This document shows, piece by piece, positions 40,499-48,284 of a DNA stretch of 64,000 nucleotides. The notes under the pieces are model-generated. The model was not told the origin of the DNA and did no database searches. It was given only the letters and a program-made list of their open reading frames with translations. A program made the position numbers and the translations under genes. Each line of letters opens with the position of its first letter. Within the stretch, counting starts at the first letter, position 1. The DNA is from Dehalococcoidia bacterium (GTDB lineage: Bacteria > Chloroflexota > Dehalococcoidia > E44-bin15), in NCBI GenBank assembly GCA_041649635.1, contig JBAZMV010000001.1, forward strand, positions 716,244-780,243, read 5' to 3'.

Positions 40499-42918
40499 GC
40501 CTCTCCCATACTTACGCCGTCGCCCCAGATGCGGGACACCTGCTCCCCGAGCAGCCTGTGCTCCGGTGCGGACAGCGCCGAATCTTTCTTAAATATATCG
40601 ATCGCCTCTTTGCGGGCGAGCTCCAGCAGTTTCATATCGGAGAGCCGGGCCATCTTAAGGTCGGGAAGCCCGCTCTGCCTGATGCCGAAGAAATCCCCCG
40701 GCCCCCTGAGCCTCAAATCCTCCTCCGCCAGCGCGAATCCGTCATGCGTGCGCTCCAGCAGGGAGAGGCGCTCCCCGCTCTCCGGCGACGGGCTCTCCGC
40801 AAGCAGTATACAATAGCTCTGGTGCTCTCCGCGACCCACCCGGCCGCGGAACTGGTGAAGCTGCGCCAGCCCGAAGCGGTCGGCGCCTTCGATGAGCATT
40901 ACGGTGGCGTTGGGAATGTCGATGCCGACCTCGACCACGGGGGTAGCGACGAGGATGTGGAACTCGCCGCTGCGGAACCTGCGCATCGCGTCTTCTTTGT
41001 CCGAAGGCTTGAGCTTTCCGTGAACGAGTCCGAGTCTCAGATCGGGGAATACTTCCCGCGACAAACGTTCGTGCTCGCTCACCGCAGCCCTGGCCTCGAT
41101 GGCCTCCGAGTCCGCTATCAACGGGCATATTATAAACGCCTGCCGACCCTCCTGCACCTGCTTCCTGATGAAGCGGTAGGCCATCTCGCGCTGGTCCGGG
41201 GCCAGCCACCTGGTCTTTATCACCTGCCGCCCCGGCGGCAGCTCGTCGATTACCGACAGATCGAGGTCGCCGTAAAGCGTCAGCGCCAGGCTGCGCGGTA
41301 TCGGCGTGGCCGTCATGGCCAGAAGGTGCGGGTTGGCCCCCTTCTGGCGCAGCGCCGCCCGCTGCATCACGCCGAAGCGGTGCTGCTCGTCGACGATCAC
41401 GAGGCCGAGCTTTTTGAACCCGACCTCCTCCTGTATCAGGGCGTGCGTGCCCACAGCTATATCGACGCCGCCCGCCGAGATGCGCTCGTAAGCCACTCCC
41501 CTCTCGCTTTTCTTCATGCTGCCCTTGAGCAGCGCCAGCGTCACCGGCCGGTCGAGTAGCCCCGAAAACGTGCGCAGGTTGCCCTCGTCGCTCTCCTGCC
41601 TTCCGCAGCTTCTCAGTATGTTCGATATCGTGGAGAAGTGCTGCTCGGCCAGTATCTCGGTGGGCGCCATGAAGGCCCCCTGGCACCCGCCCGCCGCCGC
41701 GGCCAGCAGCGCGGCCACGGCCACCGCGGTCTTGCCGCTGCCCACCTCGCCCTGCAGCAGGCGGCTCATCGGTTTGGCCTTGCCCAGGTCGGACATTATA
41801 TCGTTAAGCGAGCGCTCCTGCGCCCCGGTCATCTTATAAGGAAGCGACGATAAGAATATCTCAAGCACATTATCCTTAGCCGCGATGCGGTTGGCCCTGC
41901 CGCTCTCCCTCCAGTCCTTCCTGCGCGAGAGCACGCCCAGTTGGATGATGAACAGCTCGTCGAAGGCCAGCCTCCTGCGGGCCTGGTCCTTGGCAATATC
42001 GTCATCGGGGTAGTGCGCCTGCCTTATCGCCTGCTGCAATCCGATCAGCCCGGCCCTGGTCATGACCTCCGGCGGCATGAAATCGTTAAGAAGCGACGAG
42101 CACTCCTCCACCACCTCCTTGATGACGCGCCGCGCCACGCGCGGGCTCAGCCCCTCCGTAAGGTGATATACCGGTATCAGCCGCCCCGTATGCGTCAGGT
42201 CGTCTCCCGACAGCAATTCATACTCCGGCGAAATGAATACCTTGATGCCCTTATACAGGCTCACCTTGCCGCTGAATACGTACTGCTCGCCGGTGCGCAT
42301 CTGCCGAGCCATGTAGGGCTGGTTGAACCACATGACCTTCATGTTGCCGCTCTCGTCGCCGATGACGGCCTCCGCCGAGCGGCGCCCCCCGGGCCTGACC
42401 TCCTGCGCCTGCCAGATATTGGCCACCACCGTCTGCTCCTGCCCCACCTGCAGCGCGGCCACTGTCTGGCGCTTGCTGTAATCGATGTGCCGACGCGGGA
42501 AGAAGTACAGCATATCGCGCACCGTATTAACGCCGAGTTTGCGGAAACGCGGCGCCAGCTTATCGCTAACGCCCCTGATATCGGTTATCGGAGAATCGAG
42601 CTTGAGCGCAACTTTCGACAGCGGTCGAGCCGCGCTCTTCTGCGGTTTTTTTGCTACGGGAGCCGCTACCTTTTTGCTTTTCAAATCAATCTTCGTCGCG
42701 ACGTTCCCTTCAGCCGTGTCGAGCCACTTCAGCATGCCTCCGACCCAGTCGACACGCTTTCCAGTATCCATTCCTGCGTACTCGACACCACGAAGGTGAA
42801 CAGGCGGAACGACGGCCCCCCGCTCCAGGAAACGGTCCAGCCCCCCGAAAACGGCGGTATCGCCATACCCCTTCTGTTTTTCTAAAATGAGAATCTTGCG
42901 AAGCGTGGAAGAGTCCAC
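40495..42918 (-). CDS. recG: ATP-dependent DNA helicase RecG
   Basis: An 807-residue superfamily 2 helicase: an N-terminal extension (1-105), wedge/OB domain (about 110-290), helicase motor with Walker A LLQGEVGSGKT (387-397), DEQH box (LVIVDEQHRFG), MTATPIPRSLALTLYGDLD, motif VI HQFRGRVGRGEHQSYC, and the RecG C-terminal region LRLRGPGDFFGIRQSGLPD. It remodels stalled forks and Holliday junctions. The N-terminal extension is Lys/Ala-rich and about 100 residues longer than in E. coli RecG, as in several Gram-positive relatives. Operon with argS. Confidence 0.97.
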   Translation of the reverse strand: MDSSTLRKILILEKQKGYGDTAVFGGLDRFLERGAVVPPVHLRGVEYAGMDTGKRVDWVGGMLKWLDTAEGNVATKIDLKSKKVAAPVAKKPQKSAARPLSKVALKLDSPITDIRGVSDKLAPRFRKLGVNTVRDMLYFFPRRHIDYSKRQTVAALQVGQEQTVVANIWQAQEVRPGGRRSAEAVIGDESGNMKVMWFNQPYMARQMRTGEQYVFSGKVSLYKGIKVFISPEYELLSGDDLTHTGRLIPVYHLTEGLSPRVARRVIKEVVEECSSLLNDFMPPEVMTRAGLIGLQQAIRQAHYPDDDIAKDQARRRLAFDELFIIQLGVLSRRKDWRESGRANRIAAKDNVLEIFLSSLPYKMTGAQERSLNDIMSDLGKAKPMSRLLQGEVGSGKTAVAVAALLAAAAGGCQGAFMAPTEILAEQHFSTISNILRSCGRQESDEGNLRTFSGLLDRPVTLALLKGSMKKSERGVAYERISAGGVDIAVGTHALIQEEVGFKKLGLVIVDEQHRFGVMQRAALRQKGANPHLLAMTATPIPRSLALTLYGDLDLSVIDELPPGRQVIKTRWLAPDQREMAYRFIRKQVQEGRQAFIICPLIADSEAIEARAAVSEHERLSREVFPDLRLGLVHGKLKPSDKEDAMRRFRSGEFHILVATPVVEVGIDIPNATVMLIEGADRFGLAQLHQFRGRVGRGEHQSYCILLAESPSPESGERLSLLERTHDGFALAEEDLRLRGPGDFFGIRQSGLPDLKMARLSDMKLLELARKEAIDIFKKDSALSAPEHRLLGEQVSRIWGDGVSMGEA

Positions 42919-42923
42919 TGATA

Positions 42924-44519
42924 TTACTCCACGGAAACGATGTATCTGTAATGAGGCTGTCCGCCGTAGACGGACTCTACTTCCAGATGCGGATACTTCT
43001 TGCGGATGAGCTTGACGATGGCGTCGGGCTCCCTGCTCTTTACGCCCGCGCCGTAGTAGAGAGTGACTACCTCCCTGTCCGACATGTCGATCTTTAACAC
43101 AAGCGCCTCCATGAGCGCCATCATGCCGTCGCCGGCAGCCACCAGATCATTATCGATAAGGGCTATGTCCTGCCCTTTCTTAACCGAAAGGTCGCCATAA
43201 GCCGCATCGCGCACCGCCTTGGTGACCTCGACGGTGATTACGTTTGACGCGGCATCCTTCATGGCGAGGAAGTTGGCGGCGAAGTCCGCCGCGTTGTTCA
43301 ACGCCAGCAGCGCCGCTATGCCCTGCGGCATTGTCTCGGTGGGGACGACGGCCACCATCTTGCCCGTGAGGGGAACAACCTGCTCCGCCGTGAGGATGAC
43401 ATTATGGTTGTTGGGTAAAATGACCACCTTATCGGAAGGCGCCGCCTGAACCGCCTCCAGCAAATCATGGGTGGAAGGGTTCATTGTCTGGCCGCCGGGA
43501 ACGATTGCGGTGACGCCGATACTGCGGAAAACCTCATGCATACCGTCGCCCTGCACCACTGCCACGGTGGCAACATCCACCGCGGGTTTCTTGCTCAGAT
43601 CCGACAGGTCCTTATGCTGCTTGTCCATGTCCTCCACCTTGACCTGCTTCAAAGTGCCCAGCGAAGCGGCATATCCCAGCGCGGCGCCCGGATCGAAGGT
43701 GTGGACGTGAGCCCGAACGACATTCTCCTGCTTAACCACCATCACCGATTCGCCTATCTTCTCTAAATGCTTTCGAATCGGGACGACATCCAAGTTGGAG
43801 CCTTCGATGACGAACTCGGTGCAGTAGCCGTAGGCGATCTCTTCGCCGTGCGCGCCTGCGGCGCCGGTCGGCTCGGGTACGGCGGCTCCGGCCTCGATCT
43901 TATCGCCCCTGAGATACTTCTGGAACCCCTCGAATATCACGTACAGCCCCAGCCCCCCGGCATCCACGACCCCGGCGTCGCGGAGCGTATCCAAGAGTTG
44001 CGGAGTCTTTTCCACGGATTCCCTGGCCGTATTCACTATGGTCTCGACGACCTTCTTGAAATCGTTCTTATCGGCGACCTGCTTTGCCGCCTCGGCCGAC
44101 TCCCTGATAACGGTGAGTATGGTGCCCTCCACGGGATGGCTCACCGCCTTGTACGCCAGCGAAGAGCCCACCTCCAGTCCGGCCACGAAATCGCCGGCCT
44201 CCAGCTCGGCCTTGCCGTTCAAGGGGACGGCGAATCCGCGCAGTATCTGCGACAGTATCACGCCGCTATTGCCGCGCGCCCCCATGAGCGCCCCGTGCGA
44301 TATAGCGCGTATCACCTCGGACGCGGTCCCGCCGTTTACCTGCGACGCCTCGGCCACGGCCGAGCGCATGGTCAGGGACATATTGATGCCGGTGTCGCCG
44401 TCGGGCACTGGGAAGACGTTGAGCGAGTTGATATGGGGCACGTTCGCATCCAGCCAAATGGCTGCACAGCTGAACATATCTATAAGGTCGCGGCCGCTGC
44501 AGGAAGTAATGGCCTTCAT
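42924..44519 (-). CDS. DAK2/FakA-like kinase (DegV-partner fatty acid kinase catalytic subunit type)
   Basis: The 531-residue protein has an N-terminal DhaL/DAK2 ATP-binding domain (1-about 200) with NVFPVPDGDTGINMSLT (Asp40 and Asp42 as Mg ligands) and GARGNSGVILSQILRG, followed by a middle domain and a C-terminal YloV-type domain. This is the layout of FakA, which phosphorylates fatty acids bound to a DegV/FakB protein. No FakB gene is in the window. AAGGA precedes the ATG. It heads the operon with recG and argS, an order common in Firmicutes and Chloroflexota, divergent from rpmB. Confidence 0.9.
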   Translation of the reverse strand: MKAITSCSGRDLIDMFSCAAIWLDANVPHINSLNVFPVPDGDTGINMSLTMRSAVAEASQVNGGTASEVIRAISHGALMGARGNSGVILSQILRGFAVPLNGKAELEAGDFVAGLEVGSSLAYKAVSHPVEGTILTVIRESAEAAKQVADKNDFKKVVETIVNTARESVEKTPQLLDTLRDAGVVDAGGLGLYVIFEGFQKYLRGDKIEAGAAVPEPTGAAGAHGEEIAYGYCTEFVIEGSNLDVVPIRKHLEKIGESVMVVKQENVVRAHVHTFDPGAALGYAASLGTLKQVKVEDMDKQHKDLSDLSKKPAVDVATVAVVQGDGMHEVFRSIGVTAIVPGGQTMNPSTHDLLEAVQAAPSDKVVILPNNHNVILTAEQVVPLTGKMVAVVPTETMPQGIAALLALNNAADFAANFLAMKDAASNVITVEVTKAVRDAAYGDLSVKKGQDIALIDNDLVAAGDGMMALMEALVLKIDMSDREVVTLYYGAGVKSREPDAIVKLIRKKYPHLEVESVYGGQPHYRYIVSVE

Positions 44520-44531
44520 CTTTTTCCTTAC

Positions 44532-44560
44532 TTGTATTCGGGAATCAGTTATGGTATCCT
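44532..44560 (+). promoter_or_regulatory. promoter of rpmB
   Basis: TTGTAT (44532-44537), 17-nt spacer, TATCCT (44555-44560) preceded by TG at 44552-44553. The predicted leader is about 40 nt. Confidence 0.5.
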
Positions 44561-44608
44561 ATTTGCTGCATTCTACCGCAAAACTACAGTTTGGTCAAAG
44601 GGGATACG

Positions 44609-44797
44609 ATGCCAGGCAAATGTGACGTATGTGGAAAGTCAATACAGTTCGGTCATAACGTGAGTCACTCCAAGCGGCGCACCAACCGCCAGTGGCATAC
44701 CAACACGCATAAGCAGACCATCGTTCTCGAAGGGAAGAAGGTTCAGGCCAACGTCTGCACCCGCTGCCTGCGCACGATGAACAAGCCGGTCAGCTAA
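44609..44797 (+). CDS. rpmB: 50S ribosomal protein L28
   Basis: The frame is open from 44591, but AAAGGGG lies 6 nt before ATG 44609, and the start MPGKCDVCGK is standard for L28. The 62 residues carry two CxxC pairs (CDVC near the N-terminus, CTRC near the C-terminus), i.e. the zinc-binding form of the protein. It is transcribed alone, divergent from the DAK kinase, and followed by a terminator. Confidence 0.97.
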   Translation: MPGKCDVCGKSIQFGHNVSHSKRRTNRQWHTNTHKQTIVLEGKKVQANVCTRCLRTMNKPVS

Positions 44798-44820
44798 ACA
44801 ATATCGCTCGATTTAAACTG

Positions 44821-44852
44821 GTACCAGCTGCGAGATGCATCTGGTACTTTTT
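44821..44852 (+). terminator. intrinsic terminator after rpmB
   Basis: Stem GTACCAG/CTGGTAC (44821-44827, 44841-44847) with a partly self-complementary 13-nt loop, followed by TTTTTATTT. Confidence 0.8.
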
Positions 44853-44917
44853 ATTTAGCCTTAGTTGCGTTTAGCCCCCGCCTCAACAAGGCAGTTATAC
44901 CATTCCTCCGCAAAACA

Positions 44918-44926
44918 TGCTAGAAT
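44918..44926 (+). promoter_or_regulatory. extended -10 promoter of the nucleotidyltransferase module
   Basis: TGCTAGAAT at 44918-44926 ends 12 nt before the ATG at 44939, which predicts an almost leaderless transcript. No clear -35. Confidence 0.4.
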
Positions 44927-44938
44927 CATCGCAAGATT

Positions 44939-45154
44939 ATGGACACCAAAGAGCGCCCCAAACGCAAGCTATACATCCAAACACTGCGCCGCATGAGCGC
45001 GGAACAGCGCCTGCTCAAGTCATTTGAGCTGTCCGAGTTTTCCAGAGAACTCTTCCTCCACGGTCTGCACAAGCGGTTCCCCCACCTGTCGGATGTCGAA
45101 ATAAAGCGCATTTACCTGAAGCGGCTGGAAAAATGTCACAACAGAAACTATTAA
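44939..45154 (+). CDS. small basic protein, partner of the nucleotidyltransferase
   Basis: The 71-residue helical protein contains LRRMSAEQRLLKSFELSEFSRELFLHGLHKRFP, a pattern seen in small conserved proteins encoded beside nucleotidyltransferases. It overlaps the next gene by 22 nt. There is no ribosome binding site; the predicted start site lies about 6 nt before the ATG. Possible antitoxin or adaptor of the enzyme; that role is inference from gene order. Confidence 0.65.
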   Translation: MDTKERPKRKLYIQTLRRMSAEQRLLKSFELSEFSRELFLHGLHKRFPHLSDVEIKRIYLKRLEKCHNRNY

Positions 45155-45699
45155 AGCTGACCGTAGAGACACTCGACGGCGCGGGCATCGAGTACATGCT
45201 GACCGGCTCTGTGGTCTCAAGCCTTCAGGGCGAACCGCGTTCGACACATGATATCGACATAGTAGTCGCGATCAAGCGTCCCGCGGCAAAGAAACTGGCC
45301 GACGCCTTCCCCACGCCCAGATATCATCTGACCAGAGAAAGTATACTCGATGCTATAAGCCATACTAGCATGTTCAACCTCCTCGACACGAACACCGGCG
45401 ACAAGGTGGATTTCTGGATACTGACGGACGAGCCCTTCGACCTCTCCCGATTCAAGCGCAGACGCACCGAAGAAGTGCTGGGCATTAAACTGGCGGTGTC
45501 CAGCCCCGAAGACACCATCCTGATGAAGCTGAGTTGGGCCAAGCGCTCCGGCGGCAGCGAGAAGCAGTTCAGCGACGCGCTGCACGTTTATGAGGTGCAA
45601 TCCGGCAACCTCGACCTGAAATACCTGCACCGCTGGGCTAAAACGCTCGGAGTGGAATCGCTGCTGAAACAACTGGAAGATAAAGCAGAGCAACTATAA
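45133..45699 (+). CDS. nucleotidyltransferase-fold protein (AbiEii/MNT-like)
   Basis: The 188-residue protein shows the minimal nucleotidyltransferase core: GSVVSSLQG (Gly25-Ser26) and the metal-binding pair Asp40-x-Asp42 (THDIDIVV), with a further acidic residue in DKVDFWI and a helical C-terminal part (SSPEDTILMKLSWAKRSGGSEKQFSD, typical of the AbiEii-like group). It could transfer a nucleotide to a protein or tRNA. The 22-nt overlap with the small partner gene suggests a functional pair, possibly toxin-antitoxin. A DR1 repeat begins right at its stop codon. Confidence 0.75.
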   Translation: MSQQKLLKLTVETLDGAGIEYMLTGSVVSSLQGEPRSTHDIDIVVAIKRPAAKKLADAFPTPRYHLTRESILDAISHTSMFNLLDTNTGDKVDFWILTDEPFDLSRFKRRRTEEVLGIKLAVSSPEDTILMKLSWAKRSGGSEKQFSDALHVYEVQSGNLDLKYLHRWAKTLGVESLLKQLEDKAEQL

Positions 45700-45790
45700 A
45701 GAGGTGCAGGATTCCTCCTGCACGGGGGTTTGGGGGTGTCCCCCATCCCAAATTAAAATCCCCCAAGATTGGGGGATAGCAGGGGGTTGA
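45699..45790 (+). repeat. DR1 composite hairpin repeat, copy 6
   Basis: Starts at the stop codon of the nucleotidyltransferase gene: GTGCAGGATTCCTCCTGCAC, GGGGGTGTCCCCC, a short A/T run, CCCCCAAGATTGGGGG, AGGGGGTTGA. It fills the space between two convergent genes. Confidence 0.85.
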
Positions 45791-45805
45791 AGATAGCTCT
45801 CTCAG

Positions 45806-46519
45806 CTAATCCGAATAGCTGGCCCTGAGTTCTTTCATCGCCTCGCTGATGCTTGTATCTTTCCTGAAGATGGCCGCCCCCGCCACCAGCACCGAGGCCC
45901 CCGCCTCGACGACCCTGCGCGCCGTCTTAGGCGAGATGCCGCCGTCCACCTCCATCTCAGCCGTGAGCCCGCGCTCGTCCAGCATCTTTCGCACGTGAGA
46001 GATTTTAGCAATCATCTCCTCGATGAAGGGCTGCCCGGCGTATCCGGGATTCACCGTCATGACTAGGACGAGGTCGACGTAGGGAAGAACGTCTGCGATC
46101 ACGTCGGGCGATGTCGGCGGGCTGATCGACACGCCGGCCTTCACGCCCAGCTTCCTTATCTGCTCGACGACTTCCCTGAGATTGGAGCAAGCCTCGGCGT
46201 GCACAGTGATAACATCGGCCCCGGCTTTAGCGAACTGCTCGATCTGGCTCGGCGCGCGGCCAAGCAGCGAGTGTTCAATGTGCTTATCCGGCTCTTCGAT
46301 CATGAGGTGCACATCGAGCGGAACCTTGGTGTACGGGCGTATCGCCTGCACAACAAGCGAGCCGATAGTCATGGGCGGGACGAAGTGTCCATCCATTATG
46401 TCAACATGTATATAGTCCGCACCTGCTTTACTAACTTCTTCGACCTGCGCCCGCAGGCAGGAGAAGTCCGCCGAGAGTATCGATGGAGCTATCTTTATCT
46501 TGTTCGACGACTCAGCCAT
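45806..46519 (-). CDS. rpe: ribulose-phosphate 3-epimerase
   Basis: The 237-residue TIM barrel has APSILSADF, the metal site HVDIMDGHFVPPMT, DVHLMIEEP, MTVNPGYAGQPF and VDGGISPKTA, all Rpe signatures. It interconverts ribulose-5-phosphate and xylulose-5-phosphate. Compared with typical Rpe (about 220 residues) it has an insertion of roughly a dozen residues after DKHIE (HSLLGRAPSQIE) that seems to repeat the local pattern. Its start overlaps the argH stop by 8 nt. Confidence 0.96.
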   Translation of the reverse strand: MAESSNKIKIAPSILSADFSCLRAQVEEVSKAGADYIHVDIMDGHFVPPMTIGSLVVQAIRPYTKVPLDVHLMIEEPDKHIEHSLLGRAPSQIEQFAKAGADVITVHAEACSNLREVVEQIRKLGVKAGVSISPPTSPDVIADVLPYVDLVLVMTVNPGYAGQPFIEEMIAKISHVRKMLDERGLTAEMEVDGGISPKTARRVVEAGASVLVAGAAIFRKDTSISEAMKELRASYSD

Positions 46520-47882
46520 TGACCGTCTTCCTCATCCGCGCGATCTGCGTCTTCACCTGTGCCGGCGCTGTGCCCCCGACGGCGTTTCTCGCGGCCACGC
46601 TGGTCTGGGCGGTTATCTTGAGTACATCCTTGCTAAACTTGGGCGAGAATTTCTTGTAATCGGATATCGACAATTTGTCGAGCGTCTTACCTTTATCGAT
46701 GGCATACTGCACCAGCCCGGCGACGACCCCGTGCGCCTCGCGGAACGGCATCCCCTTTGCCACAAGGTAGTCGGCAAGGTCGGTGGCCAGTATGTACCCC
46801 TCCCCCGCGGCTTTCGCGGCCCTCCCCGCATTAAATTTCAGCGTCGCGACCATGCCGGCGAAGACATCCAGGGTGCCGATAAGCGTGTCGACGGTGTCGA
46901 AGAGCCCCTCCTTATCCTCCTGCATGTCGCGGTTATAGGTCAGGGGCAACCCCTTCATCAATGTCAGCATGGCCATGAGATGCCCGTAGACGCGGCCCGT
47001 TTTGCCGCGCGCCAGTTCCGCGACGTCCGGGTTCTTCTTCTGCGGCATCATGCTTGAGCTCGTAGCGTACGCATCATCGATCTCGATGAAACCGAACTCC
47101 GGGGTCGACCACAGCACCATCTCCTCGGCCAGACGCGAGAGGTGCATCATCGTTATCGACGCGGCCGCTTCGTACTCGATGACGAAGTCGCGGTCGGACA
47201 CGGCGTCCATGCTGTTCTGGCTGACATGCGCGAAGTCGAGCTCCTTGGCCACGAAATCGCGGTCCAGCGGGTACGGCGTGCCGGCCAGCGCCCCACTGCC
47301 CAGCGGCATAACATCGGCGCGCATAAGGCAATCGATGAAGCGGTCAACATCGCGCTCCAGCATCTCGCAGTAGGCCAGCAGGTGATGGGCAAAGAGCACC
47401 GGCTGCGCGCGCTGCACGTGGGTATAGCCCGGCATGACCGCGTCTTTATTCGATTCTGCCACGTCGAGCAATGCGCCCTGCAGCGCCTTTATCTTTTCTA
47501 TCGTATTGCCGATAGCTTCCTTGACGTACATGCGCACATCCAGCGCCACCTGGTCGTTGCGAGAGCGCGCCGTGTGCAGCTTGCGGCCCACACCGCCCAC
47601 CTTCTCGATTAGGCGCGCCTCGATGTTCATGTGTATATCTTCATGTTCTGCCTTGAACACGAACTTTCCCTTGTCGATCTCATTCCAGATGGAAGCGAGC
47701 CCATCGCAGATAAGCTTGGCCTCTTTGACGGTGATTACGCCCTGTTTCGCCAGCATCTCGGCATGCACGATGGAGCCGGCTATGTCATACTTGTACAGCC
47801 GTCTATCATAGCTTATGGACTCCGTATATTTTTGTACCGACTGCGCCATGTCCTTCTTGAAACGCTTGCGCATGGGGTTCAC
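46512..47882 (-). CDS. argH: argininosuccinate lyase
   Basis: The 456-residue member of the fumarase/aspartase superfamily has the signature SSMMPQKKNPDVAE and TARSRNDQVALD, both typical of ArgH. It splits argininosuccinate into arginine and fumarate, the last step of arginine synthesis. rpe overlaps its 3' end by 8 nt. argG lies upstream, separated by a 402-bp gap filled with repeats. Confidence 0.97.
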   Translation of the reverse strand: MNPMRKRFKKDMAQSVQKYTESISYDRRLYKYDIAGSIVHAEMLAKQGVITVKEAKLICDGLASIWNEIDKGKFVFKAEHEDIHMNIEARLIEKVGGVGRKLHTARSRNDQVALDVRMYVKEAIGNTIEKIKALQGALLDVAESNKDAVMPGYTHVQRAQPVLFAHHLLAYCEMLERDVDRFIDCLMRADVMPLGSGALAGTPYPLDRDFVAKELDFAHVSQNSMDAVSDRDFVIEYEAAASITMMHLSRLAEEMVLWSTPEFGFIEIDDAYATSSSMMPQKKNPDVAELARGKTGRVYGHLMAMLTLMKGLPLTYNRDMQEDKEGLFDTVDTLIGTLDVFAGMVATLKFNAGRAAKAAGEGYILATDLADYLVAKGMPFREAHGVVAGLVQYAIDKGKTLDKLSISDYKKFSPKFSKDVLKITAQTSVAARNAVGGTAPAQVKTQIARMRKTVNG

Positions 47883-47926
47883 CTCCCCGCATTATTCACA
47901 TCTGTCATTGTACGATTGGCCATCAC

Positions 47927-48017
47927 GTAGGGGCAGACCTATGTGTCTGCCCTCGTAATAACGACATCGGCTAACCTGATAACCACAACACGGGCGAACA
48001 CGCAGGTTCGCCCCTAC
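47927..48017. repeat. pair of DR2 elements (GTAGGGGCAGACC and GGGCGAACACGC types)
   Basis: GTAGGGGCAGACCTATGTGT followed by CTGCCCT (47927-47953), then an inverted partner GGGCGAACACGCAGGTTC followed by GCCCCTAC (47992-48017). The outer GTAGGGGC and GCCCCTAC ends match, so the whole can fold as one composite hairpin. The same pair recurs at 61256-61312. Confidence 0.7.
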
Positions 48018-48099
48018 AACCCTCTCTCCCCCCTCTTCTTCTGCTAGCGATGGTGTTCTTCACCTTCGCTTTTCATCTAACCAGCCTTTTGCCGTTATT

Positions 48100-48190
48100 A
48101 TCAACCCCCTGTATCCCCCACCAACCTTGGGGGATTTTAAAAGAAGATAGGGGACACCCCTAAAACCCCGCCAGAGGGCGATCTCTCTGG
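48100..48190 (-). repeat. DR1 composite hairpin repeat, copy 7 (reverse)
   Basis: Reverse orientation: TCAACCCCCT at its left end, CCAACCTTGGGGG, AGGGGACACCCCT, then CTCTCTGG. The minus-strand argG gene ends at 48285, so the element again lies behind a gene and points the same way. Confidence 0.8.
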
Positions 48191-48243
48191 ACTCCCCTGT
48201 TACGACAAAAGACCTTGGAACCACCCTCGACCCACTCTATCTG

Positions 48244-48280
48244 CCCCCTCTTTGTTAAAGAGGGGGCTTCGGGGGCGTTC
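48244..48280. repeat. DR5 hairpin (CCCCCTCTTT / AAAGAGGGGG type)
   Basis: CCCCCTCTTTGTTAAAGAGG continuing GGG, followed by GGGGGCGTTCG; it ends 5 bp from the argG stop codon. Related hairpins are at 52709-52758 and 63926-63960. Together with DR2 and DR1 it fills the 47883-48284 gap, in which no gene is seen. Confidence 0.6.
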
Positions 48281-48284
48281 GTAT

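Noticed and set aside
39197..40816. Plus-strand open frame of 539 codons
   Set aside because: Antisense to argS and the recG 3' end; composition is the low-complexity Val/His/Arg/Leu mix typical of shadow frames.
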